Source of the DNA: Pseudomonas sp.
Lineage (GTDB): Bacteria > Pseudomonadota > Gammaproteobacteria > Pseudomonadales > Pseudomonadaceae
Direction: 5' to 3'
Assembly (NCBI RefSeq): GCF_030684895.1
Contig: NZ_JAUXXP010000038.1
Span: forward strand, 51,986-115,985
Length of the DNA: 64,000 nucleotides
Shown: in pieces, positions 54,016-63,331 of the stretch
Numbering within the stretch: position 1 is the stretch's first letter
Layout of the letters: the number at the start of each line of letters is the position of its first letter
Notes under the pieces: generated by a model
Database searches by the model: none
What the model was told of the DNA's origin: nothing
The model's input: the letters and a program-made list of their open reading frames with translations, nothing else
Made by a program: the position numbers and the translations under genes

Positions 54016-55416
54016 TCAACCGTCGAGCGCACGCACCCAGAACAGTTCGTGGCGGCGCACCGCCTTACGGAAGAACTCATCTTCACCAGTTGCCGGCCAG
54101 CGCCGACCGACCAGCAGGCGCTGGATCAGCCGGCGGATGCGCCGTTTAAGCGGCAATGCGCCTTGTAAATCGTGCTGCATGGCCAAGGCCATGGCTTTAT
54201 CCAGCTGCCGCGCGACATCCAACCCAGGGCTCCACAAGCCATCCGCCGGCAGCGCTTCAATAGCTGGCGGCAGTGCAATGCCAAAGCCTGCGGGGCCCAT
54301 CGGCCAACGGTCGTTGTCGTGCAGATGATTGGCATACAGCAACAGGGTTTTCGGCTTCCAGCTGCTCAGCTCAATCGCCTGCAGCAGCGCCTCGGTACTG
54401 GCAACATGGTCACTGTGCGGGTCCAATTGCGGATGCGGTGTCACCACCACCTCAGGCTGGAAGTGTTCAAGCGCCGCCACTAAATCGGCCAGCAGATTGC
54501 GCCAGCTAGGCAGACCATCAGCATCGCCTGGCAGCTGAATTGAATTAGCAGCGCGTACGCTGCGAGTATCACCCTCAGCCGACTCGCGCGAAGCAAAAGC
54601 TGCCTCGGGTTGCGCCTGCATCGCCGGCAACTGCAGGCAGTAATAGCCCAGCTGCAAACACTGACTCTGCGGCACGCCGCCCCAGAGCGGAACGGCCAAG
54701 CTGTCCCATGCACGCAGGCGCCCTTTGAGCCGGGCAGCGGCGGCTTTGTCCAGTTTCAGCGCCTGATAGGCCTCAGCCTCGATCTCGCCCTGGGTCAGGG
54801 TCACGATACTGACATCAGGCGCCCGGCTATACAGGCCAAAGGCGGCCAATTCGGCGTCGTCGGCATGCGGCGCAATGACCATCAGGCGCTGCTCGGCATA
54901 ATCCGGATTGCTCAGGGCAAACAGAGTGACGGCCGGTTCAATGCGGCAGAAGCGACCGCGCAGCTGCAGCGCGCCACTGGCCAATGCATCCTGCTGACCG
55001 GACAGGTTGAGGTAGCGACGACCCTTCACGCCCCGCTCGAAATCCTGACGGTCGTTGCCGACCACAACATAAGGGTCCAGCCAGCGCCCCAACCAGTTCG
55101 CCTTGAGCTGCACTTGCAGAATCAGGGTATCGGCAGCGCCAATATCGCCATCCAAGCGCAGGCAGCACGCCTCGATACGCCCGGCAAGAGCGGGCACATC
55201 CGCTGCAAATCGATAGTTGTAGTCATCGCCTGGCGCGTAAAACAGATGATCGGCAAACCAGGCCTCATGGGCTATCCAGCCCACCAGCAAAAGCACTGGC
55301 ACCCACCACCATGCGGCAAATACGCCGAGCAGGCACAACAGCGCCAGCGCCACCAACAGCGCAATGCGCTTTTGCCGACGATGCAGCTTGAGCAGGGCTT
55401 GCTTGCGTGCGGACAT
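54016..55416 (-). CDS. dnpA: DnpA-type PIG-L family de-N-acetylase
   Basis: The 466-residue product has two N-terminal membrane helices (about 20-52) and then a PIG-L/LmbE zinc deacetylase domain. Metal-binding elements are APHADDAE and [12 protein letters not shown]. aeruginosa DnpA (PA5002) has this architecture, lies near LPS genes, and affects fluoroquinolone tolerance and persister numbers; its substrate there is presumed to be an LPS or envelope sugar. The ATG at 55416 lies 2 bases after the Mig-14 gene stop. Assignment rests on domain, anchor and locus. Confidence 0.85.
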   Translation of the reverse strand: MSARKQALLKLHRRQKRIALLVALALLCLLGVFAAWWWVPVLLLVGWIAHEAWFADHLFYAPGDDYNYRFAADVPALAGRIEACCLRLDGDIGAADTLILQVQLKANWLGRWLDPYVVVGNDRQDFERGVKGRRYLNLSGQQDALASGALQLRGRFCRIEPAVTLFALSNPDYAEQRLMVIAPHADDAELAAFGLYSRAPDVSIVTLTQGEIEAEAYQALKLDKAAAARLKGRLRAWDSLAVPLWGGVPQSQCLQLGYYCLQLPAMQAQPEAAFASRESAEGDTRSVRAANSIQLPGDADGLPSWRNLLADLVAALEHFQPEVVVTPHPQLDPHSDHVASTEALLQAIELSSWKPKTLLLYANHLHDNDRWPMGPAGFGIALPPAIEALPADGLWSPGLDVARQLDKAMALAMQHDLQGALPLKRRIRRLIQRLLVGRRWPATGEDEFFRKAVRRHELFWVRALDG

Positions 55417-55418
55417 GG

Positions 55419-56315
55419 TCAAACCTGATAAACCGGAACGCGGTTGCACCAGCGGTCTTTGTATTCGCGATCAGCTCGGCCAAAGGAATAACGCAGCGGC
55501 TTACCCAGCGCCCGCGCTTCAGCCCAGGCGGTTTGCGTGTTGATAAAGCTGAGCACGCTGCCGGGGCTGAACTCGCGGTTTTGCGGATCAACGCCGCCGT
55601 TGATGTACTCCAGACTGACCCACTGCGGCGCCTCGACACGGTAAAGCACCTGGATCGCCACTGGCTGGTCGTTCAGGTAGATCAGCGCCCCAGTCATAAA
55701 GTCGCGCATTAGGCTGAACACCTCGGTCAAATGCGCCTTACCGGTCGCCTCGAAGCCCCAACGGCGCTGAAACAGCTCGGCGTAGATTAGCGCCTGCTCG
55801 CCGGCGGACAATTCCAGCATCGGCCGGATAACACCGCCCGCCTCTTCCAGCAGACGCTGTTCGCGGCGTTGGTTGTAGCGGAATTTCTTGCTGTACTCCT
55901 CAGGCTCGCGGGCCAACGCCAGGCCTTCAGGCTGCTCGCGCAACGTACTGATCGAGCTGGCATTCAGCACTGAAATATAACGACCGCGATGGCGCAACGA
56001 GACGCTGGCGGAGGGCGCTATCGGAAGAATCAATTCCGCATTGCCGAGGTCAAACAGGCCCCGCTTGCCCTGCTGCTTGAGCACATCCTTGGACAGCGCC
56101 AGGTGCCGTCCCCAGGTCGGAATTGCCGCCTGCAGCTCGCCCTGCTCAAACCAGCCCAGGTGACGCACCGGCAAACCGGCCAGCCCCGCCAAACGTTCGA
56201 TGACCTGCGGATGGGTGGCGACGCTGCCGCCGAAGCGCAGCCAGGCATCGGCATACGCAGCAGCATCAATCGGCGTCCAACCGTGCTCACGCCAGGCGCG
56301 CAAATGACTGAGCAT
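55419..56315 (-). CDS. Mig-14 family protein
   Basis: The 298-residue protein fits the Mig-14 family (acetyltransferase-like fold), with segments SKKFRYNQRREQRLLEEAGG, YAELFQRRWGFEATGK and EFSPGSVLSFINTQTA. In Salmonella Mig-14 supports resistance to cationic antimicrobial peptides, and P. aeruginosa has a homolog beside dnpA. The start overlaps the msbA stop by one base (TGATG), so expression is tied to LPS export. The substrate is unknown. Confidence 0.82.
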   Translation of the reverse strand: MLSHLRAWREHGWTPIDAAAYADAWLRFGGSVATHPQVIERLAGLAGLPVRHLGWFEQGELQAAIPTWGRHLALSKDVLKQQGKRGLFDLGNAELILPIAPSASVSLRHRGRYISVLNASSISTLREQPEGLALAREPEEYSKKFRYNQRREQRLLEEAGGVIRPMLELSAGEQALIYAELFQRRWGFEATGKAHLTEVFSLMRDFMTGALIYLNDQPVAIQVLYRVEAPQWVSLEYINGGVDPQNREFSPGSVLSFINTQTAWAEARALGKPLRYSFGRADREYKDRWCNRVPVYQV

Positions 56316-58153
56316 CAGGCACTTGGCTCCGCATGCAGGTCAGCATCGTCGGCAAAATCACGGGCATGTAGGCGTGCGTAGTAGCCATTAAGCGACAACA
56401 ACTGCGCGTGGGTACCGCGCTCAACAATTTCGCCTTGCTCCATCACTAGAATCAGATCGGCTTTCTCAATAGTGCTCAGGCGATGGGCGATCACGATAGT
56501 AGTACGCCCTTCGACAACCTTATCCAGCGCAGCCTGGATGTGCCGCTCGGACTCGGTGTCCAGCGCGGAGGTGGCTTCATCGAGGATGAGCAGCGGAGCG
56601 TCCTTGAGCAGCGCCCGAGCAATCGCCAGGCGCTGGCGCTGACCACCTGAGAGCAATACACCATTCTCGCCCACCAGGGTGTCGTAGCCCTGCGACATTT
56701 TCTCGATGAACTCAGCGGCGTATGCATCCTCAGCGGCACGCTTGACGGCGTCCAGAGGCGCACCGGCCAGATCGCCATAGGCGATATTGTTGCGCACGGT
56801 GTCATTGAACAGCGTGACATGCTGGGTCACCAAAGCGATATGGCGACGTAAGTTACGCAGTGTGTACTCTTCTACATCCAGGTCATCGAGCAGAATCTGA
56901 CCTTGTTCATGGTGATAGAAACGCGGAATCAGGCTCGCCAACGTGGATTTGCCGCTACCAGAACGCCCCACCAACGCCACCATCTGCCCCGGCTCGGCAA
57001 CAAAGGAAACATTATTTAGCACGGGCTTTTCACTGGTCGGATATTGGAAGCTGAGATTGCGGACCTGCAAACGACCCGTTACTCGCTCACGCTCCTGAGT
57101 ACCCAGGTCAACTTCAGGCTGCTCATCCAGCTGCTCAAAAATACTCTCGGCCCCAGCCACCCCTTTTTGGATAGTCGAACTGACCTCAGACAGCTGACGA
57201 ATTGGCTTGGGTAGCAACCCCGCCAGCGTGATGTAAGCCACTAAATCACCGGCACTGGCATCACCACGTAACAGCAGTACGAGGAACATCAATACGGCCA
57301 TGGCGCTGTAGATCACCAGCTGCAGGCTTGGGGTGTAGACCGCGCCTGTTTTAACCATTTTCAGCTGCTTGAGGCGGTTATCCTCGCTGGCGGCCTGGAA
57401 ACGTTGCTGCTCATAACGTTCACCGCCAAAACTACGGACAACTCGATACCCCTGAATGGTTTCCGAAGCCACATGGGTAACATCCCCCATCGCAACTTGA
57501 ATCTTCTTGCTTTGCTTGCGAAATTTCTTACTGGTGCTGGACACCATCAATCCAATAATCGGCAGTATCGCAACCATAACCAGCGTGAGCTTCCAGTTCA
57601 TCCATAACAAGGTTGCAAAAAGAAAGACAACCGTCATCCCCTCACGCACCACCACCTTGATCGCATCCGTAGCGGCACCAGTAACCATGGTCACGTTGTA
57701 AGTAAGCCTGGATATCAGGTGACCTGAGTTGTGGCTATCAAAATACCGATTGGGCAGCGTTAGAAGATTGTTGAATAGCGCAATACGCATATCTTGAACC
57801 AAGCCCATGGAAACTTTGGCGAGGTAGAAATTGCCGAGAAATGAACCAATGCCCTGCCAAAGAGCAATAAGAACAATAAGCAGAGGAACGGCCTGGAGCA
57901 GTTTAAGCTCTGCAAGCCAGGGCGCATGGGCCTGCACCCAAGGTACCCCAGCAAAAAGTCCGACATTCGGATTACTGAGTCCATCAACAAAGAACTTCAG
58001 GATGTAGCCAAGCATTGGCTGAGTTGAGGCGAAGATCAGAAACCCGAAAATACTGATCAAAAACATACCAATGTACGGTTTCACGTACCCCAGCAGCCGA
58101 AAGTAGATTTTCAGGCTGCTGGGCTGGACCGCATCATTTCTCGCATCACTCAT
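56315..58153 (-). CDS. msbA: lipid A export ATP-binding/permease protein
   Basis: MsbA flips lipid A-core across the inner membrane. The 612-residue ABC half-transporter has six membrane helices in its first ~330 residues, then an ATPase domain. This domain carries Walker A GRSGSGKST, signature LLSGGQRQRLAIARALL, Walker B LLILDEATSALD and a switch His in VIAHRLSTI. The ATG at 58153 starts MSDARND. It is followed by coupled mig-14, dnpA and hldE and preceded by the O-antigen ligase gene 4 bases upstream. Confidence 0.97.
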   Translation of the reverse strand: MSDARNDAVQPSSLKIYFRLLGYVKPYIGMFLISIFGFLIFASTQPMLGYILKFFVDGLSNPNVGLFAGVPWVQAHAPWLAELKLLQAVPLLIVLIALWQGIGSFLGNFYLAKVSMGLVQDMRIALFNNLLTLPNRYFDSHNSGHLISRLTYNVTMVTGAATDAIKVVVREGMTVVFLFATLLWMNWKLTLVMVAILPIIGLMVSSTSKKFRKQSKKIQVAMGDVTHVASETIQGYRVVRSFGGERYEQQRFQAASEDNRLKQLKMVKTGAVYTPSLQLVIYSAMAVLMFLVLLLRGDASAGDLVAYITLAGLLPKPIRQLSEVSSTIQKGVAGAESIFEQLDEQPEVDLGTQERERVTGRLQVRNLSFQYPTSEKPVLNNVSFVAEPGQMVALVGRSGSGKSTLASLIPRFYHHEQGQILLDDLDVEEYTLRNLRRHIALVTQHVTLFNDTVRNNIAYGDLAGAPLDAVKRAAEDAYAAEFIEKMSQGYDTLVGENGVLLSGGQRQRLAIARALLKDAPLLILDEATSALDTESERHIQAALDKVVEGRTTIVIAHRLSTIEKADLILVMEQGEIVERGTHAQLLSLNGYYARLHARDFADDADLHAEPSA

Positions 58154-58156
58154 GAA

Positions 58157-59341
58157 TCAACTCACTTCAATACAGGCGGATCGCAGTCTAACACTGTGCG
58201 GCTGTGCAATAAGGGCAAGTGTAAGGGCCAGAGGAAGCCAGACTACGAACCACTCGGCCCTGGGGGTGCCCCATAAACTGGCCGCATCAAACTGAAGCGC
58301 CGCCAGCGAGACAACCAACGTTCCGAATACCAGCCGCCCTCCGGCGGAAAAACGATGCTGCCAAGCAATATGAAATGCACTCAACCACAGGCCTATCCAC
58401 AAAATCACACCCGGGACACCCAGCTCAACTGCAACATGGGTGAAACCATTGTGCGTATGGTCGAAGCCCTCGGGGTAGTTGGACGTCACAACACGATAAT
58501 CCGTACCGATTCCCAACCCGAGAAAGGGATTTTGCATAACCATGTCTAGACTGGCCTGGAAAATTTCTGGTCGGTACGACAGACCGCGCGCGAGAATAAA
58601 CGGCGCGAAAAGCTCATAACCGACCCAGCAGACAACCATGAGTACGATGCCGCCCATCCACACAAAGCGACCACCGCGAAGTAAAAGCAGGGCAGAAATA
58701 CCAGCGATTAATGCCAGCATTGCACCGCGGCTCTGCCCCAGCAGAACAAACGCTAGGGCGAACAGCATCAGCACACCCCACAGAAAACCCTGCGAGACAC
58801 CCGACGGTTTGAACCGCGCCCCCCAAATCACCACAAGCGCCATGACATAGGCACCGAGAATCGGGTGCCCCACCTGCCCTATACCCTCAAGCCGAGCACT
58901 GAGTGGCTGCATATCGCGGATATAAAACAGATAAATGCTCACGCAACAAGAAAGCGCTAAGCCTACAAAGGCGACAGCCAGGCCCTGCCACACGCGCTCA
59001 GGATACTGAGAGGACAGCAGTGCCAGGGACACAAGAAAAATCCCGATATAAAGCACGCGTTTCAATTCTCTCGGCGGCTCGTCAGCGCCAGTCCACAAAG
59101 TACTCAGCGCAGCCCAGGCCAAGAAGAGCAATAAGAGCGAACAGAAAACCTGACTCTTGCGCCAAAGCTCAAGCAAGCGCTGGTGAAAGACAACCATTGA
59201 CAGCAAACCGGGCAGCCAAAGCAAAACAACCAACGCTTGCTGATAAACCTTATTGCTCGGGGCCCATGCAATCCCCAATAGAAACCACAAATAACCAAAG
59301 GTTATCAGCAGCATTGTTCCCTTCGCCGACATTCTCAACAT
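58157..59341 (-). CDS. waaL: O-antigen ligase (WaaL-like)
   Basis: The 394-residue protein has ~11-12 membrane helices and a large periplasmic loop with the Wzy_C/ligase signatures GQSRGAML and DHTHNGFTHVAVELGVPG. Ligases attach O-antigen or other polymer to the lipid A core. The ATG at 59341 is chosen over the longer frame, whose start would overlap the divergent gene; it has GGGA upstream. A Wzy polymerase has the same folds, so waaL is chosen from its place next to msbA and the core genes. Confidence 0.8.
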   Translation of the reverse strand: MLRMSAKGTMLLITFGYLWFLLGIAWAPSNKVYQQALVVLLWLPGLLSMVVFHQRLLELWRKSQVFCSLLLLFLAWAALSTLWTGADEPPRELKRVLYIGIFLVSLALLSSQYPERVWQGLAVAFVGLALSCCVSIYLFYIRDMQPLSARLEGIGQVGHPILGAYVMALVVIWGARFKPSGVSQGFLWGVLMLFALAFVLLGQSRGAMLALIAGISALLLLRGGRFVWMGGIVLMVVCWVGYELFAPFILARGLSYRPEIFQASLDMVMQNPFLGLGIGTDYRVVTSNYPEGFDHTHNGFTHVAVELGVPGVILWIGLWLSAFHIAWQHRFSAGGRLVFGTLVVSLAALQFDAASLWGTPRAEWFVVWLPLALTLALIAQPHSVRLRSACIEVS

Positions 59342-59436
59342 CAATTCCCAACTCCCAACGCCCAGGGCACTCAGTGGGCGGCTCAACCTAAAAAAGGGGT
59401 ATTCTATGCGGTATCTAACATTCGATACCTTAAGTA

Positions 59437-60501
59437 ATGAACGCCACCCCACAACTTATCTATCTCGCCTTCGGCGCAGACATTTACCAACGCGAAGCGG
59501 TTTTCAGCATAGCCAGCGCGCTCGCCCACTCAGCCCTCTGCGCAAGTGATCGCCGGTTTGAGATTCAGGTCTTTACCGATAACCCTCAGTTTTACACGAA
59601 GCTACCCGTCACAACTCACGCCATAGACCCCACCTGGAATGGCCCTCACCGCTACCATTTCAGGATCAAGCACGCCCTCTTGCTCAACATACTCAATAAG
59701 TATGAAAAGGCTGCGCTGATTGACACTGACACGTTTTTCCGCACTTCTCCTGAGTCACTGTTCGGGCGCTTAACAGGTGGTCATCTACTCTGCAATGCTA
59801 TCGGAGCTGTTCTCGGAGAATCACCATCGCTTCCCAGCCAGTCAGTCACCTATCTCGAGCAGAATGGACTTTTGGAGACGAATATGCGCCAGACGAACTC
59901 TGGCGTAATCGGTCTAACCACGACTGACAAAGGGGTTCTCGAACACGCCATTAAGCTGATGGATGACCTGCGCCCACTGGCACCAGAACTCTATACATTA
60001 GAAGAGCTCAGCTTGGCTCTGGCAGCACATGGCCGGCTGCAGCTCAACGCATGCACCGACCTCATACACCACTACTGGAGCCGCAAGGCGCAGTTCAGAG
60101 CCAAAATCCAAGCGTGGCACACAAAGCATCACGGTGAACCTCTGAGCAAAGCAGCAATGGTAGATGTTCTGCTCGTGAATGATCGCTTGCCACGACCACC
60201 ACAGCCTTACCGGAGCTGGCAAAAAGCTGTGACTGCTCTAATCGCCAAAGAGCGCAGACAATTTATACGAGAGCTGCTTTATGGCTGCCATGACTACTCA
60301 AACGAGTTCGATCACGCCTGTGCAGTGGCTTGGTGGGATAAAGCATTAGTCAATATTGAAGAACGACAGGGACAACCGCTGAGCAGCGAGCATATGACGC
60401 TATGGCTGGCAGATCCGTTGTTAAAACTGTTGGCAGGCCGCCACTACGACACCATGCTGGCCCACCTACTAAGCCGCCTCAAGGCCAAGCAGGTCATTTA
60501 A
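59437..60501 (+). CDS. DXD-type glycosyltransferase-like protein, family unassigned
   Basis: The 354-residue protein looks like a GT-A fold nucleotide-sugar transferase: LIYLAFGADIYQREAVFSI at the start, the DXD motif in LIDTDTFF (Asp97, Asp99) and RQTNSGVIGL (about 151-160). Together these suggest a GT8-like retaining enzyme. The C-terminal ~130 residues match no fold I know. A paralog with the same order of motifs begins beyond the window end and is visible at 63332-64000. It lies divergent from waaL and probably adds a sugar to the outer LPS core. The ATG at 59437 has a weak ribosome site. Confidence 0.65.
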   Translation: MNATPQLIYLAFGADIYQREAVFSIASALAHSALCASDRRFEIQVFTDNPQFYTKLPVTTHAIDPTWNGPHRYHFRIKHALLLNILNKYEKAALIDTDTFFRTSPESLFGRLTGGHLLCNAIGAVLGESPSLPSQSVTYLEQNGLLETNMRQTNSGVIGLTTTDKGVLEHAIKLMDDLRPLAPELYTLEELSLALAAHGRLQLNACTDLIHHYWSRKAQFRAKIQAWHTKHHGEPLSKAAMVDVLLVNDRLPRPPQPYRSWQKAVTALIAKERRQFIRELLYGCHDYSNEFDHACAVAWWDKALVNIEERQGQPLSSEHMTLWLADPLLKLLAGRHYDTMLAHLLSRLKAKQVI

Positions 60502-60516
60502 GGCTAAGGACACACG

Positions 60517-61125
60517 ATGCTGAGCACGAAACACCTGACCGATAGCGCGTTGGCGACACTGACCGCCGAGGCGAAAGTACTCGAAGAAGACAGTCTAGGC
60601 CCCAAGGTTTATCGCCTCTCCAACGGCCACTTCCTCAAGCTTTTCCGGCGCAAACGCTTGATTTCCTCAGCCCTGCTCAGGCCGTATTCCGTACGCTTTT
60701 ATCAAAATGCAGAGCGCCTGGCTGGATTAGGCATCCCAACGCTGACGCCTATCACGCTGTACACCTTTCCTGAAAAGCAGCTCAGTGCCGTTCTCTATAC
60801 ACCGCTTCCAGGCCAGACACTCAAGGAACTGTACCTGCAGAATCCCGAAAGCTTTATCACGCGCCTGCCGGCTCTCTGTGACTTCATCCGCGAGCTTCAC
60901 AGAAAAGGGATTTACTTCCGCTCACTTCACATGGGCAACATCGTGCTGACCCCACAAGATACCTTGGGACTAATTGATGTTGCCGATCTGGCCTTTCACC
61001 GTCGACCGCTATCAAAAGCCAAAGCCGCACGCAACCTCAAGCACTTCGCTCGTCTGCTGCGGCAAATGGAGATTGCCGGACGCTTCCCAATGGTGGAGTT
61101 ATCGGCTGCCGTTTTAGCAGACTAA
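60517..61125 (+). CDS. kinase-like protein with substituted catalytic loop (LPS-locus type)
   Basis: The 202-residue protein is a small eukaryote-like kinase fold related to RfaY/WaaP/PA4998-type proteins. A possible ATP-binding Lys41 is in HFLKLF. The catalytic-loop segment FRSLHMGNIVL (134-144) has Ser136 where an Asp is expected, but keeps Asn141. LIDVADL (152-158) replaces the DFG motif with Asp154 retained. WaaP-type enzymes phosphorylate core heptose. The substitution may mean altered or lost catalysis. The ATG at 60517 has AAGGA upstream and lies 15 bases after the glycosyltransferase gene, so both form an operon. Confidence 0.75.
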   Translation: MLSTKHLTDSALATLTAEAKVLEEDSLGPKVYRLSNGHFLKLFRRKRLISSALLRPYSVRFYQNAERLAGLGIPTLTPITLYTFPEKQLSAVLYTPLPGQTLKELYLQNPESFITRLPALCDFIRELHRKGIYFRSLHMGNIVLTPQDTLGLIDVADLAFHRRPLSKAKAARNLKHFARLLRQMEIAGRFPMVELSAAVLAD

Positions 61126-62219
61126 CGTGCAAGCAAGTGCTGATAAAACGCCTCGAATCGTGCCCAAACACCTTCGGCATCCAAGCCCACACGTTGCACA
61201 TCAGCCAGGGCAGCGGGGTCTTCTGTCAGCACAGTATTGAGCGCATTGCGCCACGCCTCAGTAGCGCATGGCAAAAGCCCTGCCGCACCATTGAGCTGTT
61301 CACGAAAGACCGCTAAATCGTTCGCCAAAACCGGTACGCCTGCAATCACCGCCTCAGGCAAGACCAACCCCAACCCCTCCTGCTCCGATGGAATGCAGAT
61401 CAAATCAAAGGCCGAGTACAGGCGGGGAGCTTCGGCATGATGACCGGTCAAATAAACCTGCCTGAGCACACCCAACTTTTCAGCAAGGGCTGTCAATTGC
61501 TGGCGCTCAACCCCCTCCCCGACGATCACAAGACGATCCTCGGGGTTGTTCAGGAGCCAACCCGCGGCAGCAGTCACCAGACGACTAAAGCCTTTCTCTG
61601 GCACCAGGCGGCCCACCGCACCAATCGTTCGCCCGGCACCTGGCGGAATGCCAAGAGCGCGCTGCGCGGCTTCTCGCGCCATAAGCGAGGATCGAAATGC
61701 CACGGGTTCGATCGCTACACGCCCGCTCAGCACCTTTAAGCCGACCTGCGCTTCAAGCTCAGCGGCCAACGTGGCAGAAACCGCTACCAGATCCAGACGG
61801 TCCGCAGGAAAGCGTCTCAAGAGAGCAATGTGTGCTGCCTTTAGCCGTTTTGAGCCATGAAACATCACCACCGCTCGTGTAGCGGTCAGCGCTGCCAACA
61901 AGGGGAGAATAAAAGCTGCCACACCGATACCGTCGATAAGCACCACGCGTGGCGGTTGCTGCATCAGCCGCTTAGCCAGACGCCGCCGATCCCGCACACG
62001 CTGCAGCCTCCCCAGCAGCCCTGCGCCCTTGATGCGCGCCGAGGAAAGACCGAGCGCAGTAACGCACCCCAAATCAGCCAGCGGTGCGGCATCACCTGAC
62101 TGCAATAACAGCGTTTCTACGGTTTCACCGGGCTTACCCATCTGGAGAACCTGCCGATGCACCTTATGCACGGAGACGAAGGCTGCACCACCGCTCCACA
62201 TAACGTTCAGAACGCTCAC
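61122..62219 (-). CDS. glycosyltransferase family 4 protein
   Basis: The 365-residue GT-B protein has the GT4 core IGAVGRLVPEKGFSRLV, VIVGEGVER and the acceptor motif EQEGLGLVLPEAVIAGVPV with its EX7E pair. It should add a sugar to LPS core or O-antigen. The GTG at 62219 is used because AAGGAG stands five bases upstream. The GTG two codons further up sits inside that site. Its stop overlaps the convergent kinase-like gene by 4 bases. Confidence 0.85.
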   Translation of the reverse strand: MSVLNVMWSGGAAFVSVHKVHRQVLQMGKPGETVETLLLQSGDAAPLADLGCVTALGLSSARIKGAGLLGRLQRVRDRRRLAKRLMQQPPRVVLIDGIGVAAFILPLLAALTATRAVVMFHGSKRLKAAHIALLRRFPADRLDLVAVSATLAAELEAQVGLKVLSGRVAIEPVAFRSSLMAREAAQRALGIPPGAGRTIGAVGRLVPEKGFSRLVTAAAGWLLNNPEDRLVIVGEGVERQQLTALAEKLGVLRQVYLTGHHAEAPRLYSAFDLICIPSEQEGLGLVLPEAVIAGVPVLANDLAVFREQLNGAAGLLPCATEAWRNALNTVLTEDPAALADVQRVGLDAEGVWARFEAFYQHLLAR

Positions 62220-62248
62220 GATCACTCCTTAATTGGACCGGCAGGCCC

Positions 62249-63211
62249 TCAGATCAACTTCCACCTGGCCAGCGGACGAAGAAACCATGGCAAACGGCTG
62301 TGAACGCGCAATGAAGGGCGCATGACCTCAGCGATTGCATGCCCGAGCGCTGCAAAACTGTAACGCTGCTGCGCCAGTACTCGACCGGCCTCTGCAATCA
62401 TCTGGGCTTTTTCCGGGTCGGCACGCAATATGCCAAGCTTCTCGCGGAGCTCAGGAATATCGCGGTAAAGCACCAGGTTATGCATATCGACAAAACCCAG
62501 TGCAGTATTCTCTTCAGCGCCCTGGTCATAGGCGAGCAATACGCAACCCACGGCCATCGCCTCAAAGTTCTTGATCATGTATTCACCCATCCCGACATCA
62601 GCGCTCACAAAGAAGCGGATACGGTTGAGTGTGTCGTTATATTCCTGGCCGGATTTCGTCTTGGTGACCAACAGGTTCTCGACGGACGCCAACTCATCCA
62701 GCAGCGCCTTGCGCCCGCTATAGGCCACGCTCTTGGTGCTGCCAACAAAGGCCAACTCGATATCACGCTCCAGGCCTTGATAGGTCATCAGCCCCTGGTC
62801 GTAGCCTTTGGGCACGAAAACAGCATCGAACCCTTCGGCACGCAAACGCTGGCTGACTTGGGCACCGGAGCTGATGATGCGCACCCAGGGCATACGTCGA
62901 TAGTGGGCGCTGAACTTGCCCGTATATTTGCACGGAATATAGTTCTGGTAGGCGTCGTGCTCGAGAATCACGACGTTGGGCAAGGTGCGAATGAAGCGCC
63001 ACTGGCGCATCTCTTTCTTGAAACGCAGAAAGAAAAGAACCCTGTCGTAGCGAGACAGATCAACGTGTTGGCGGAAATAGCGCTTCAGATTGGCCTGCTC
63101 ATCGCTACTCAGCCAACGAATGTCGCAGTTGTCGCATGACGCGGCGATGCCGTCATACAGCCTGTCTAAGATTGCACGCTGCTCGGCTTGGACCAGAAAA
63201 AGCACGTTCAC
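62249..63211 (-). CDS. GT-B glycosyltransferase of the CgeB/GT1-like group
   Basis: The 320-residue protein lacks the clear GT4 motif but has the order LFLVQAEQRAILDRLY (start), ILEHDAYQNYIP, FVPKGYDQGL, AFVGSTKSV and FEAMAVGCVLLAYDQGAEE, as in CgeB-type glycosyltransferases. The GTG at 63211 has GAGG 7 bases upstream; the GTG two codons earlier is too close to that site. It is 29 bases upstream of the GT4 gene and likely co-transcribed with it. Confidence 0.75.
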   Translation of the reverse strand: MNVLFLVQAEQRAILDRLYDGIAASCDNCDIRWLSSDEQANLKRYFRQHVDLSRYDRVLFFLRFKKEMRQWRFIRTLPNVVILEHDAYQNYIPCKYTGKFSAHYRRMPWVRIISSGAQVSQRLRAEGFDAVFVPKGYDQGLMTYQGLERDIELAFVGSTKSVAYSGRKALLDELASVENLLVTKTKSGQEYNDTLNRIRFFVSADVGMGEYMIKNFEAMAVGCVLLAYDQGAEENTALGFVDMHNLVLYRDIPELREKLGILRADPEKAQMIAEAGRVLAQQRYSFAALGHAIAEVMRPSLRVHSRLPWFLRPLARWKLI

Positions 63212-63331
63212 TGACACACCTCAAAAACGGTACCCATAATCGCCTATGAGAACAGCGCAATAGCTGCCCCGAAGCATCTATACAGCGAGCAACCGCCACG
63301 AAGGCAGAAGCAGAGCCTGTCGTCGAATCCG

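Noticed and set aside
59342..59452. Upstream extension of the O-antigen ligase start to 59452
   Set aside because: It would overlap the start of the divergent glycosyltransferase gene and adds a polar stretch before the first membrane helix; the ATG at 59341 has a better ribosome site.
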